Assembly: GCF_014641945.1 (NCBI RefSeq)
Contig: NZ_BMIJ01000006.1
Location: 1 to 64,000 of the forward strand
Direction: 5' to 3'
DNA: 64,000 nt
Source of the DNA: Marinobacterium zhoushanense
GTDB taxonomy: Bacteria > Pseudomonadota > Gammaproteobacteria > Pseudomonadales > Balneatricaceae
The position numbers were made by a program, and so were the translations under genes. Below are positions 8,548-19,328 of this stretch, in pieces. The notes beneath the pieces were generated by a model. The model saw nothing but the letters and a program-made list of their open reading frames with translations, searched no databases and was not told where the DNA came from. Position 1 is the stretch's first letter. Every line of letters starts with the position of its first letter.

Positions 8548-10106
8548 GATCCGCTTTCCTCGTTGACTGGGGCGTCTGCTGCTGCCTGCGCTTGGGCAGC
8601 CAGCGCCTGTTTGGCTTGCTCTTGCTCTGCTTTCAGGGCTTTAGCGCGCTCTTTCGCCTCTTTGGCGGCCTTGGCCTTGGCGGCTTTTTCCGCTTTTGCC
8701 GCAGCCTTTTCCGCTTCCTCGCGCTCTTTACGCGCCTTGCGCGCTTCGGCCAGCGACTTGGTCAGCTCACCCTTGCGGCTCTGCTCACGCTGGCTGCTCA
8801 GCTCCCCCTTAGCGAACTGGAAGTAGTGCACCAGCGGTATATGCGAGGGGCAGACATAGGCACAGGAGCCGCACAGAATGCAGTCGCGCAGACCGAACTC
8901 CTTGGCGCCGTCGAAGTCATCGCTCTTGGCATGGCGGGCCATCTCCAGCGGCACCAGGCCCATGGGACAGGCGGATACGCAGCTGCCGCAGCGGATACAG
9001 GGGGAGGGTTCGGTCTTGCTGATCTCCGGGTTGGCCAGGGCCAGGATGCCGCTGGCACCCTTGGTCACCGGCACCTCGGTGGTTTGCAGGATCTGCCCCA
9101 TCATCGGTCCGCCCATGACCACACGGGCCGGGGCTTGGCTGAGGCCGCCGCACTGCTCGAGCATCCAGCTCACCGGGGTGCCCAACAACACTTCAACGTT
9201 CTGCGGCTGTTCGATGCACTGGCCGGAAACGGTGACGATGCGCGAGATCAGAGGGCGATGCTCATACAGCGCCTGATGTACGGCAAAGGCGGTGGCGACG
9301 TTATGCACCAGCGCGCCCACATCGGAGCTACGCCCGCCCGCCGGCACCTCGCGGCCCATGATCGCCTGGATCAGCTGCTTGGCCGAACCCATGGGGTAAC
9401 GGGTCGGGATAGGCTGTACCAGCACATCGTCAAAGGCGGCCGCGGCCTGTGTCATCGCCGCGATCGCCTCCGGCTTGTTGTCCTCGATGCCGGCCACGAT
9501 CCTTTTCGCGCCGATGGCACGCTGGATCAGGCGGGCACCGGAGATGATCCCCTCGGCGCGCTCGCGCATCAGCATGTCGTCGCAGGTTAGATAGGGCTCG
9601 CATTCGCTGCCGTTGAGGATCAGCGTATCGATTTTCTGCCGCGCCCCAGACTTAAGCTTCAGTGCGGCGGGGAAGGTGGCACCACCCAAACCGACGATAC
9701 CGGCCTGGTCGACCCGGTCGGCGATCTCAGCCGGCGTCAAGCTCATCGGGTCAAACTGCTCGCCCGGCTGCAGGCACTCATCAAGCCCGTCGCTCTCGAT
9801 GGTGATGGCGGCGGTGGTCAACAGTGAGGGGTGGGGCGCAACCACCTCTCCGATCGCGGTTACCCGGCCGGAGGTCGGCGCATGCAGCGACGCGCACACA
9901 TCCTCACCGGTGGAGGTGGCGATCAGCTGCCCCTTTTTGACCCTGTCGCCGACCTTGACCACAGGCTCGGCCGGTTTGCCAGCATGCTGACGCAGGGGCA
10001 GGTGCAATAGCGGCGGAATACCCAGTGTTCGTACTGGCTGGCAGGTGCTCTGCTCCTTGCGCTCTTCGGCATGAACACCGCCACGAATTTTGAGTTTATT
10101 GAACAT
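8544..10106 (-). CDS. rnfC: Rnf complex subunit RnfC
   Basis: A 520-aa cytoplasmic-side subunit that binds FMN and NAD(H) in the family. It has two [4Fe-4S] motifs, CIRCGSCVSACPMG and CILCGSCAYVCPSH, and an RnfC barrel-sandwich start (RGGVHAEERK). The last 80 or so residues are an Ala/Lys/Glu-rich coiled coil (ARKAREREEAEKAAAK-like), a low-complexity extension common in proteobacterial RnfC. I start it at ATG 10106 (MFNKLKIRGGVH), which fits RnfC relatives; a GTG at 10118 is the alternative. Neither start has a strong ribosome site. Confidence 0.92.
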   Translation of the reverse strand: MFNKLKIRGGVHAEERKEQSTCQPVRTLGIPPLLHLPLRQHAGKPAEPVVKVGDRVKKGQLIATSTGEDVCASLHAPTSGRVTAIGEVVAPHPSLLTTAAITIESDGLDECLQPGEQFDPMSLTPAEIADRVDQAGIVGLGGATFPAALKLKSGARQKIDTLILNGSECEPYLTCDDMLMRERAEGIISGARLIQRAIGAKRIVAGIEDNKPEAIAAMTQAAAAFDDVLVQPIPTRYPMGSAKQLIQAIMGREVPAGGRSSDVGALVHNVATAFAVHQALYEHRPLISRIVTVSGQCIEQPQNVEVLLGTPVSWMLEQCGGLSQAPARVVMGGPMMGQILQTTEVPVTKGASGILALANPEISKTEPSPCIRCGSCVSACPMGLVPLEMARHAKSDDFDGAKEFGLRDCILCGSCAYVCPSHIPLVHYFQFAKGELSSQREQSRKGELTKSLAEARKARKEREEAEKAAAKAEKAAKAKAAKEAKERAKALKAEQEQAKQALAAQAQAAADAPVNEESGS

Positions 10107-10118
10107 AGTTTTTGCCAC

Positions 10119-10643
10119 TCATGCCGCTACGGGTTTGGGCCACTGCCAAGTATCCAGGGTCTCCTGTTCCGGGCGCATGGATATACAGTCTTCGGGACAG
10201 GCGTCTGCACACTTCTCGCAACCGGTGCAGGCATCGGCAAACACGGCGTGGATCTGTTTGGTGGAGCCCAGGATGGCGTCGGTAGGACAGACCCGGTAAC
10301 AGCGGCAGCAGCCGGTGCACAGCGATTCCTCGATGACGGCGATCATCGGTTCGCTGGCCATGCCGGAAAGATCCGCACTGACACCGAGCTTTTCCGCCAG
10401 CGCCTGTGCCAGGGCCCGCCCCCCCGGGGGACAGCAGGTGACGGAGGCCTCACCGCCGACCATCGCTTCGGCAGCACCACCGCAACCGGCAAAACCGCAC
10501 TGGCCACAGTGTGTGCCGGGCAGCATCGCCTCCACCTCTTTAACGATCGGGTTCTCCTCAACGGCGAACACCTTGTCGGCATATCCAAGCATCAGACCCA
10601 AAGCCAGGCCGAGCAGTGTAAGAACAGCAACAGCAGTAATCAT
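10119..10643 (-). CDS. rnfB: Rnf complex subunit RnfB
   Basis: A 174-aa iron-sulfur subunit, the likely entry or exit point for ferredoxin electrons. It has an N-terminal membrane helix (about 1-24), an Fe4S domain (CGQCGFAGC ... CCPPGG) and two ferredoxin-type clusters (CTGCCRCYRVCPTD and CTGCEKCADACPED). AGGAG precedes ATG 10643. Length and motif order match nif-associated RnfB. Confidence 0.93.
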   Translation of the reverse strand: MITAVAVLTLLGLALGLMLGYADKVFAVEENPIVKEVEAMLPGTHCGQCGFAGCGGAAEAMVGGEASVTCCPPGGRALAQALAEKLGVSADLSGMASEPMIAVIEESLCTGCCRCYRVCPTDAILGSTKQIHAVFADACTGCEKCADACPEDCISMRPEQETLDTWQWPKPVAA

Positions 10644-10671
10644 GATGTGACGCTCCTTGACCCGCGACGCC

Positions 10672-11244
10672 TCAAACGAGACCGCCGAACCCCATGAAAA
10701 TCATCGACAGCAGACCCGCTGTCACCAGACCCACCGGCGTACCGGCGAATGTGGCCGGGACATCGGACAGTGCCAGTCGCTCGCGCAGACCGGCGAAGAT
10801 GATCAGCACCATCGAGAAGCCGATTGACGCGCCGAAGCCGTAGACCACGCTTTCGATAAAGTTCAGTCCCTCCTGCACGTTGAGCAGCGCGACGCCCAGC
10901 ACGGCACAGTTGGTGGTGATCAATGGCAGGAATATGCCCAGTGTCTGGTGCAGCAGAGGACTGCTCTTTTTCACCATCATCTCGGTGAACTGCACCACCG
11001 CCGCGACGACGAGGATGAAGGAGATGATGCGCAGGAACTGAAGCCCCAAAGGCTCGAGCAGGTAATACTCCATCAACCAACTGCTGACGCAGGAGAGGGT
11101 CAGCACGAAGGTAGTGGCCAGCCCCATGCCGGTGGCGGTGCTGAACTTATTGGAGACCCCCATCAACGGACAGAGCCCGAGGAATTTGACCAGCACCACA
11201 TTGTTCACGAGAACGGTGCCGATGAGCAGGGTGATTAATTCCAT
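10672..11244 (-). CDS. rnfA: Rnf complex subunit RnfA
   Basis: A 190-aa integral membrane subunit with six predicted helices and the RnfA signature [20 protein letters not shown] followed by [11 protein letters not shown]. Start chosen at ATG 11244 because GGAGG sits just upstream and family members begin here; an upstream in-frame extension to 11310 would run through the sigma-54 promoter. It is the first gene of rnfABCDGEH. In Azotobacter the Rnf1 complex next to nifLA supplies reduced ferredoxin/flavodoxin to nitrogenase, and the same role is inferred here. Confidence 0.93.
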   Translation of the reverse strand: MELITLLIGTVLVNNVVLVKFLGLCPLMGVSNKFSTATGMGLATTFVLTLSCVSSWLMEYYLLEPLGLQFLRIISFILVVAAVVQFTEMMVKKSSPLLHQTLGIFLPLITTNCAVLGVALLNVQEGLNFIESVVYGFGASIGFSMVLIIFAGLRERLALSDVPATFAGTPVGLVTAGLLSMIFMGFGGLV

Positions 11245-11293
11245 GGTGCGCAAACCTCCGGAAATGCCGCAACTGGATGTCTGAGCAGGGAGT

Positions 11294-11309
11294 TGCACCA
11301 TCCATGCCA
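11294..11309 (-). promoter_or_regulatory. Sigma-54 (-24/-12) promoter of rnfABCDGEH
   Basis: Read on the minus strand, TGGCATGGATGGTGCA has the sigma-54 pattern: GG and GC separated by exactly ten bases. It ends 50 bp before the rnfA start codon, and three NifA-type activator sites lie upstream of it. Confidence 0.82.
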
Positions 11310-11352
11310 TGGGTAAGTTATTGATATTTAAAGTTGTTGTTCGGCAGTCGGC

Positions 11353-11368
11353 TGTTTGAATGATGACA
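11353..11368. promoter_or_regulatory. NifA upstream activator site 1 (TGT-N10-ACA)
   Basis: TGTTTGAATGATGACA is an exact TGT-N10-ACA match, 44 bp from the edge of the rnf -24/-12 promoter. Confidence 0.78.
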
Positions 11369-11369
11369 T

Positions 11370-11385
11370 TGTTGGCTTTGTTACA
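11370..11385. promoter_or_regulatory. NifA upstream activator site 2 (TGT-N10-ACA)
   Basis: TGTTGGCTTTGTTACA is an exact match, one base after site 1, giving two adjacent dyads between the two divergent sigma-54 promoters. Confidence 0.75.
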
Positions 11386-11411
11386 GATCGGTGCGGGCGT
11401 GCACCCTTATG

Positions 11412-11427
11412 TGTCATCAAAACGACA
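11412..11427. promoter_or_regulatory. NifA upstream activator site 3 (TGT-N10-ACA)
   Basis: TGTCATCAAAACGACA is an exact match, 52 bp upstream of the nifL -24/-12 element and about 100 bp from that of rnfA. It could serve either direction. Confidence 0.75.
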
Positions 11428-11479
11428 TTCACCCCTTAAAAAGTGAGGATTTATCTCTATATAAGGCTGACGCTGTCGA

Positions 11480-11495
11480 TGGCGCAGTAATTGCA
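11480..11495 (+). promoter_or_regulatory. Sigma-54 (-24/-12) promoter of nifLA
   Basis: TGGCGCAGTAATTGCA has GG-N10-GC spacing and both consensus cores (TGGC, TTGCA), 38 bp before the nifL start. With the NifA sites upstream it suggests that nifLA is activated by NifA itself or by another sigma-54 activator. Confidence 0.78.
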
Positions 11496-11521
11496 ATCCC
11501 CAAGCCATACCCGTCACCTGA

Positions 11522-13117
<1,596 letters not shown>

Positions 13118-13127
13118 GGAGGTGATG

Positions 13128-14726
<1,599 letters not shown>

Positions 14727-14844
14727 GTCCCACGCTTTCCCTCGGTGTCATTTTCCGGCCGGGTCGCAATGGGCTCTCCATGCGATCCGGCCAACCCCAA
14801 GTTCATGTTTTGTCGGCAGATTAGGGCTAATCCGCTGCCTGCAC

Positions 14845-14874
14845 TTGACACTCCCGCTTACTCCGCGCTTAAAC
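14845..14874 (+). promoter_or_regulatory. Possible sigma-70 promoter of the EAL-HDOD gene
   Basis: TTGACA (14845-14850) followed 18 bases later by TTAAAC (14869-14874). The rest of the 275-bp gap after nifA shows no other signal and no sigma-54 element. Weak call. Confidence 0.35.
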
Positions 14875-15001
14875 TATACCCATAAAATCAGACTGTTATA
14901 GCATCTTCGAGAATGCAAATACGGCTCTGTATGGTCCCGCCGTGTACTCCTCTGTCCGGCAGGCGACGATCTCAAGATGAGAAGAATAAGGAAGAACAGG
15001 G

Positions 15002-16228
15002 ATGACCCGCTCGCCTATTGATGAGAATAACGTTCTGCTGGCCTCGCAACCGATATATGACGGTAGCGACAGTATTGCGGGTGTCGAACTGCTCTACCGC
15101 AACGACCTGGGCCAGCGAGCGGATGAGGTGGGCGAGGTTCGCGCCACCAGCGAGCTCCTGTTCAACTTCTGCGCTGGCATCACCCGGCAGACCGACCATT
15201 ACCAGCAGCCCGCGTATATCAACGTGTCGGCGGACTTCCTGCTGTCCAAGGCGTTTTTCCCGATCGATCCCGCCCGTGTCGTCATTGAGTTGGTCGAGAC
15301 CATCAAACCCGATCGACGATTGATCGAAGCGGTGGCCGATTGGCACAGTCGCGGCTTTCGTTTCGCGCTCGATGACTTCGGTTTTCAGGAGGCCTGGTTG
15401 CCACTGCTGGACTACGCCTCGGTGGTCAAGGTCGATGTGTTGAACACCGGGTTTCAGGACGCTATCGATTACCGGGAGCAACTCCATCGTCCGGGGCTGA
15501 GCTGGTTGGCGGAAAAGGTCGAGGATCAGCGTACGCTGGCCGCCTATCGCGAAGCCGGTTTTGACCTGTATCAGGGCTATTTCCTGGCCCGTCCCGTTCA
15601 TATCTATGGCAGGAAACCGACCGCCAATGTGGTGCAACTGACCCGGGTGATCCGCGAGCTTTATGCCGAAGAGCCGGAGCCGGGGCGTATCGTCGACCTC
15701 ATTGCGGCGGATCCCAGTCTTTCGGTTAGCCTGCTCAAGGTGGTCAACAGCCCATTGTACCGGGCGGCGCGTCCGATCAACTCGCTGCAGCAGGTGGTGA
15801 TCTGGCTCGGCATGGATAATCTGCGGCGCTGGGCGATCATCATCGAGGCGATCAAGCTGAGCTCCACGGACAAGGCGCGCATGGTGCTGATCCGGGCGGA
15901 ATACTGCCGCACGCTTGCCATGCGCAGCACCAATGAGATGCTGGATCCCTCGCATGCCTTCCTTGTTGGCCTGTTGTCCGGTGTCGGTGTGCTGCTATCG
16001 GTGGACCCGGAGCTATTCCTGCAGGAGATACATGTCGACGACGAGATCGAACGCGCGGTGCTTGAGCACAGTGGACCGCTCGGGGCGCTATTGTCGCAAA
16101 CACTGACGATAGAGAAGGCAATCTCGCTGAAGCTGAAGCCGGAGCTGGAGGCGCTGCCGATTCAGGATCTCGTCGAGTATGGCCGTGTCACGTTGCAGGT
16201 TCAGCAGATGCTGTCCGAGTTCCTCTAG
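15002..16228 (+). CDS. EAL-HDOD signalling protein between nifA and nifB
   Basis: A 408-aa cytoplasmic protein of the YuxH type. An EAL-like domain (about 10-200) is joined to a HDOD domain (about 205-400; LIAADPSLSVSLLKVVNSPLYR, VVIWLGMDNLRRWA). The EAL catalytic motif is degenerate (VELLYR), although the IALDDFGF-type segment FALDDFGFQEAWLP remains. Phosphodiesterase activity is therefore doubtful, and binding or protein-protein signalling is more likely. AAGGAAG lies just upstream of ATG 15002. It stands between nifA and nifB with its own spacing on both sides (275 and 226 bp), which is unusual for a nif cluster. No nif-specific function is known. Confidence 0.85.
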   Translation: MTRSPIDENNVLLASQPIYDGSDSIAGVELLYRNDLGQRADEVGEVRATSELLFNFCAGITRQTDHYQQPAYINVSADFLLSKAFFPIDPARVVIELVETIKPDRRLIEAVADWHSRGFRFALDDFGFQEAWLPLLDYASVVKVDVLNTGFQDAIDYREQLHRPGLSWLAEKVEDQRTLAAYREAGFDLYQGYFLARPVHIYGRKPTANVVQLTRVIRELYAEEPEPGRIVDLIAADPSLSVSLLKVVNSPLYRAARPINSLQQVVIWLGMDNLRRWAIIIEAIKLSSTDKARMVLIRAEYCRTLAMRSTNEMLDPSHAFLVGLLSGVGVLLSVDPELFLQEIHVDDEIERAVLEHSGPLGALLSQTLTIEKAISLKLKPELEALPIQDLVEYGRVTLQVQQMLSEFL

Positions 16229-16272
16229 CCCCGGAGCCGGCCGGTATCCGCACGAATCCACCCCGAGTCGCG

Positions 16273-16288
16273 TGTCGTAGTTATGACA
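16273..16288. promoter_or_regulatory. NifA upstream activator site, distal (nifB)
   Basis: TGTCGTAGTTATGACA is an exact TGT-N10-ACA match, about 84 bp upstream of the nifB sigma-54 element. Confidence 0.8.
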
Positions 16289-16301
16289 ATTGCTCGGCAT
16301 C

Positions 16302-16317
16302 TGTCCCACACAATACA
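16302..16317. promoter_or_regulatory. NifA upstream activator site, proximal (nifB)
   Basis: TGTCCCACACAATACA is an exact match whose centre is 29 bp from that of the distal site, about three helical turns, so both would face the same side of the DNA. Confidence 0.78.
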
Positions 16318-16371
16318 AGCCATCAGCTCCAATTATTTCGATTAATCCTTTAAAAACATATGGATAGTGTG

Positions 16372-16387
16372 TGGCCTAAGGATTGCA
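16372..16387 (+). promoter_or_regulatory. Sigma-54 (-24/-12) promoter of the nifB operon
   Basis: TGGCCTAAGGATTGCA has GG-N10-GC spacing and the TTGCA -12 core. With two NifA sites upstream this is a canonical NifA-driven nifB promoter, 67 bp before the start codon. Confidence 0.88.
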
Positions 16388-16454
16388 CTTAACTCTGCAA
16401 GCAGGTGATCTGCATCTGATAACCGGCCGCGAGGCCTGCAGAGGAGTGAAACCG

Positions 16455-17963
16455 ATGGAGTTGACAGTCCTAAACGATACACCGAGCGAAAGCGCTGGCG
16501 GTTGCTCAACCAGCTCATGCGGAAGCAGCAACGATCAACTCAGCCATCTGCCCGACGAGATCAAGCAAAAGGTGCACAACCACCCCTGCTACTCGGAGGA
16601 GGCTCACCACTACTTCGCCCGTATGCACGTCGCGGTCGCACCGGCTTGTAACATCCAGTGCCACTATTGCAACCGTAAGTATGACTGTGCCAACGAGTCG
16701 CGTCCGGGCGTGGTGTCCGAACTGCTGACCCCGGATCAGGCGGTAAAGAAAACCAAGGCGGTCGCGGCCAATATCCCGCAGATGACCGTGCTCGGTATCG
16801 CCGGCCCCGGCGACCCACTGGCCAACCTGGACCGTACCTTCGAGACCTTCCGTCGCCTCAGCGAGGAAGCACCGGATATCAAACTGTGCGTGTCGACCAA
16901 CGGTCTGGCGCTGCCGGCGGCGGTCGAGGAGCTGTCCAAGCACAACATCGACCACGTCACCATCACTATCAACTGCGTCGATCCGGAGATCGGGGCACAG
17001 ATCTATCCCTGGATCTACTGGAACAACCGCCGTATCCACGGTAAGAAGGGCGCCCAGATCCTGATCGAGCAGCAGCAGAAAGGGCTCGAGATGCTGGTCG
17101 CCAAGGGGATCCTGGTCAAGGTCAACTCGGTGATGATCCCCGGCGTTAACGATCAGCACCTGAAAGAGGTGAGCCGCATCGTCAAGCAGAAGGGTGCCTT
17201 CCTGCACAACGTGATGCCGCTGATCGCCGAAGCCGAGCATGGCACCTTCTACGGCGTCATGGGGCAGCGTGGTCCGAGCAATGAAGAGCTGATGGAGCTG
17301 CAGGACGAGTGCTCCGGCGACATGAACATGATGCGCCACTGCCGCCAGTGTCGTGCCGATGCGGTGGGTCTGCTCGGCGAGGACCGCGGTGACGAGTTCA
17401 CCATGGACAAGATCGAGCAGATGGATATCGACTACGAAGCGGCGATGGTCAAGCGCGCGGTGATCCATCAGGGCATCGCCGAAGAGCTGGCCGAGAAGGA
17501 GAAGAAGCGCGCAGCCCTGGCTGCGGTCAAGGTGCCCAGCGGTCCGGCGGCGGAAAACAAACACTTCCGTCCGGTTCTGATGGCGGTAGCGACCAGTGGT
17601 GGCGGCATGATCAACCAGCACTTCGGTCACGCCACCGAGTTCCTGATCTACGAGGCTTCCTCCAACGGCGTGCGCTTCATCAGCCATCGCAAGGTCGACC
17701 AGTACTGCATCGGTAACGATACCTGCGGCGAGAAGGAGAGTGCGCTCTCCGGCAGTATCCGCGCCCTGGCCGGTTGCGAGGTCGTGCTCTGCTCCAAAAT
17801 CGGCTTCGAGCCCTGGGGCCTGCTGGAGGAGGCGGGTATCCAGCCCAATGGCGAGCACGCCATGGAACCGATCGAAGAGGCGGTGATGTCGGTGTACGAA
17901 GAGATGATCGCCACCGGCCGGCTGGATCAATCGAAAGGTGAAAGCAGTCAGATGAGTGCCTGA
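16455..17963 (+). CDS. nifB: NifB, FeMo-cofactor biosynthesis radical SAM enzyme
   Basis: A 502-aa radical SAM enzyme that builds NifB-co, the [8Fe-9S-C] precursor of FeMo-co. The radical SAM motif CNIQCHYC is in the N-terminal third, preceded by the conserved NHPCYSEEAHHYFARMHVA. Further conserved cysteines lie in MMRHCRQCRADAVG. A C-terminal NafY/NifX-like cofactor-binding domain (about 375-490; MAVATSGGGMINQHFGHATE) follows. Start at ATG 16455, eight bases after GAGGAG. It is the first gene of nifB-fdxN-nifO-nifQ-accessory genes. Confidence 0.96.
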   Translation: MELTVLNDTPSESAGGCSTSSCGSSNDQLSHLPDEIKQKVHNHPCYSEEAHHYFARMHVAVAPACNIQCHYCNRKYDCANESRPGVVSELLTPDQAVKKTKAVAANIPQMTVLGIAGPGDPLANLDRTFETFRRLSEEAPDIKLCVSTNGLALPAAVEELSKHNIDHVTITINCVDPEIGAQIYPWIYWNNRRIHGKKGAQILIEQQQKGLEMLVAKGILVKVNSVMIPGVNDQHLKEVSRIVKQKGAFLHNVMPLIAEAEHGTFYGVMGQRGPSNEELMELQDECSGDMNMMRHCRQCRADAVGLLGEDRGDEFTMDKIEQMDIDYEAAMVKRAVIHQGIAEELAEKEKKRAALAAVKVPSGPAAENKHFRPVLMAVATSGGGMINQHFGHATEFLIYEASSNGVRFISHRKVDQYCIGNDTCGEKESALSGSIRALAGCEVVLCSKIGFEPWGLLEEAGIQPNGEHAMEPIEEAVMSVYEEMIATGRLDQSKGESSQMSA

Positions 17964-17974
17964 GGAGGTGCGTT

Positions 17975-18253
17975 ATGTCCCTGAGCATTATTGAAAGCTG
18001 CGTAAACTGCTGGGCCTGTTATGACGTCTGCCCCAGCGAGGCGATCTACGAGGCGGCGCCTCACTTCCTCATCGATGCCAAGAAGTGCACCGAGTGTGAA
18101 GGGGATTACGCCGACCCTCAGTGCGCCAGTATCTGTCCGATCGAAGGTGCAATCCTGGATGCAGCCGGCGAGTCGATCAACCCGCCGGGCTCTCTGACCG
18201 GGATTCCGCCGGAGATGATGGAGAAGGCGATGGCCGAGATCCAGGCACGCTAA
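17975..18253 (+). CDS. fdxN: FdxN 2[4Fe-4S] ferredoxin
   Basis: A 92-aa ferredoxin with two cluster motifs: CVNCWACYDVCP, and CTECEGDYADPQCASICP, which has the insertion typical of nif-linked FdxN. It likely donates electrons during FeMo-co assembly, as reported for Azotobacter FdxN. GAGGAGG-type ribosome site 11 bp after nifB. Its stop codon falls inside a 12-bp tandem repeat. Confidence 0.94.
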   Translation: MSLSIIESCVNCWACYDVCPSEAIYEAAPHFLIDAKKCTECEGDYADPQCASICPIEGAILDAAGESINPPGSLTGIPPEMMEKAMAEIQAR

Positions 18254-18272
18254 GGGTGTAGCTAAGGGTGTA
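18249..18272. repeat. 12-bp perfect tandem repeat spanning the fdxN stop codon
   Basis: GCTAAGGGTGTA occurs twice back to back, so the 34-bp fdxN-nifO spacer holds a duplicated stop codon region. Probably a slippage duplication. Confidence 0.85.
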
Positions 18273-18287
18273 GGGCGAGGAGGTTCC

Positions 18288-18713
18288 ATGGCGCAGGTGG
18301 TGTTCTACGAAAAGCCCGGTTGTATCAACAACCGTAAGCAGAAACAGCTGCTCGAACAGGCCGGACATCAGCTTGATGTACGTAATCTGCTCGTCAGCGC
18401 GTGGACACCGCAAAGCCTGCGTCCCTTCCTCGGTTCCGAGCCCGCAGGCTGGATCAACAAGAGTCACCCTGATCTCAAGGCGGGCAAACTGGCGCTCGAT
18501 CTTGATGATCCTGATGCGGTGCTGGCACAACTCTGTGCCGATCCGCTACTTATTCGACGTCCGCTGATGCAGTTCGGCGGGCACTGTCTGCAGGGTTTCG
18601 ATGCTGAGCAGGTTGACCGCATGATCGGCCTGACCCAGCTCCCCGAAGGGGATATCGAAACCTGCCCCAAGAGCCATACCCAAGTCCCGTGCGCGGCGGA
18701 GGGGGTGAATTAA
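18288..18713 (+). CDS. nifO: NifO, ArsC/Spx-fold nif accessory protein
   Basis: A 141-aa thioredoxin-fold protein of the ArsC/Spx family with the N-terminal VVFYEKPGCINNRKQKQLLE and LLIRRPLMQFG. Only one cysteine is at the active-site position (GC rather than CxxC). In Azotobacter nifO influences the partition of molybdenum between nitrogenase cofactor synthesis and nitrate use; the mechanism is not settled. GAGGAGG ribosome site; the stop overlaps the nifQ start (TAATG). Confidence 0.88.
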   Translation: MAQVVFYEKPGCINNRKQKQLLEQAGHQLDVRNLLVSAWTPQSLRPFLGSEPAGWINKSHPDLKAGKLALDLDDPDAVLAQLCADPLLIRRPLMQFGGHCLQGFDAEQVDRMIGLTQLPEGDIETCPKSHTQVPCAAEGVN

Positions 18714-19324
18714 TGGCACTGGCGGCACTGCAGACATTGAGCCGGTTCGAGCGATTGATGGCGGTCGCGGCGGGTGGAGAAACCGACCGTCATCTCGCTC
18801 ACCTTATTCTGGGCCCCCGGCTGGGCCTGGGTTGTCTGCCCCTGAACCTGGGGCTGCAACCGGAGCGTTTCGCGGCGTTGGTTGAGCAGCACTTTCCCGC
18901 GCTGTGCGATAGCGACGCCGCGGAGTGTCTGCTGCCCAACCCCGGTGAGGCGCACCTGCTTCAAACCCGCTCTGCCATGCGTGATGAGCTGTGCTCGATG
19001 CGTGATGACGAGCGTGAAGAGCTGGTTGCACTGCTGGACGACTATCGAGCGGCAGGAGTAGCACCCGAGCTGTCGCTGATCGTCGCGACCGGCTGTCTCG
19101 GTGGCGATCATCTGTGGCGCGACCTGGGCTTTCCCGACCGTGCCAGCTTGAGCGAACTGATGCAGAGCGCGTATCCGGGGCTGAAAACGCTCAACGACCG
19201 CGATATGAAGTGGAAACGCTTCTTCTACAAACAGTTGTGCGAGCGTGGCGGCGGCTATGTCTGCCGTGCGCCGAGCTGTGATCAGTGCAGCGCCTACAGC
19301 GACTGCTTCGGTCCCGAGGAGTAA
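18713..19324 (+). CDS. nifQ: NifQ, molybdenum delivery protein
   Basis: A 203-aa protein with the C-terminal NifQ iron-sulfur motif C-x4-C-x2-C-x5-C (CRAPSCDQCSAYSDC). NifQ carries a Mo-Fe-S cluster and donates molybdenum to NifEN/NifH for FeMo-co. Start at ATG 18713 inside the nifO stop (TAATG coupling); a start at 18689 is possible but lacks support. The HLWRDLGFPDR segment is also family-typical. Confidence 0.92.
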   Translation: MALAALQTLSRFERLMAVAAGGETDRHLAHLILGPRLGLGCLPLNLGLQPERFAALVEQHFPALCDSDAAECLLPNPGEAHLLQTRSAMRDELCSMRDDEREELVALLDDYRAAGVAPELSLIVATGCLGGDHLWRDLGFPDRASLSELMQSAYPGLKTLNDRDMKWKRFFYKQLCERGGGYVCRAPSCDQCSAYSDCFGPEE

Positions 19325-19328
19325 GCGT

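Noticed and set aside
11390..11405. GGTGC-N6-GCACC palindrome as an NtrC site
   Set aside because: The half-sites are in the opposite order to the NtrC consensus (GCACC ... GGTGC), so it does not fit.
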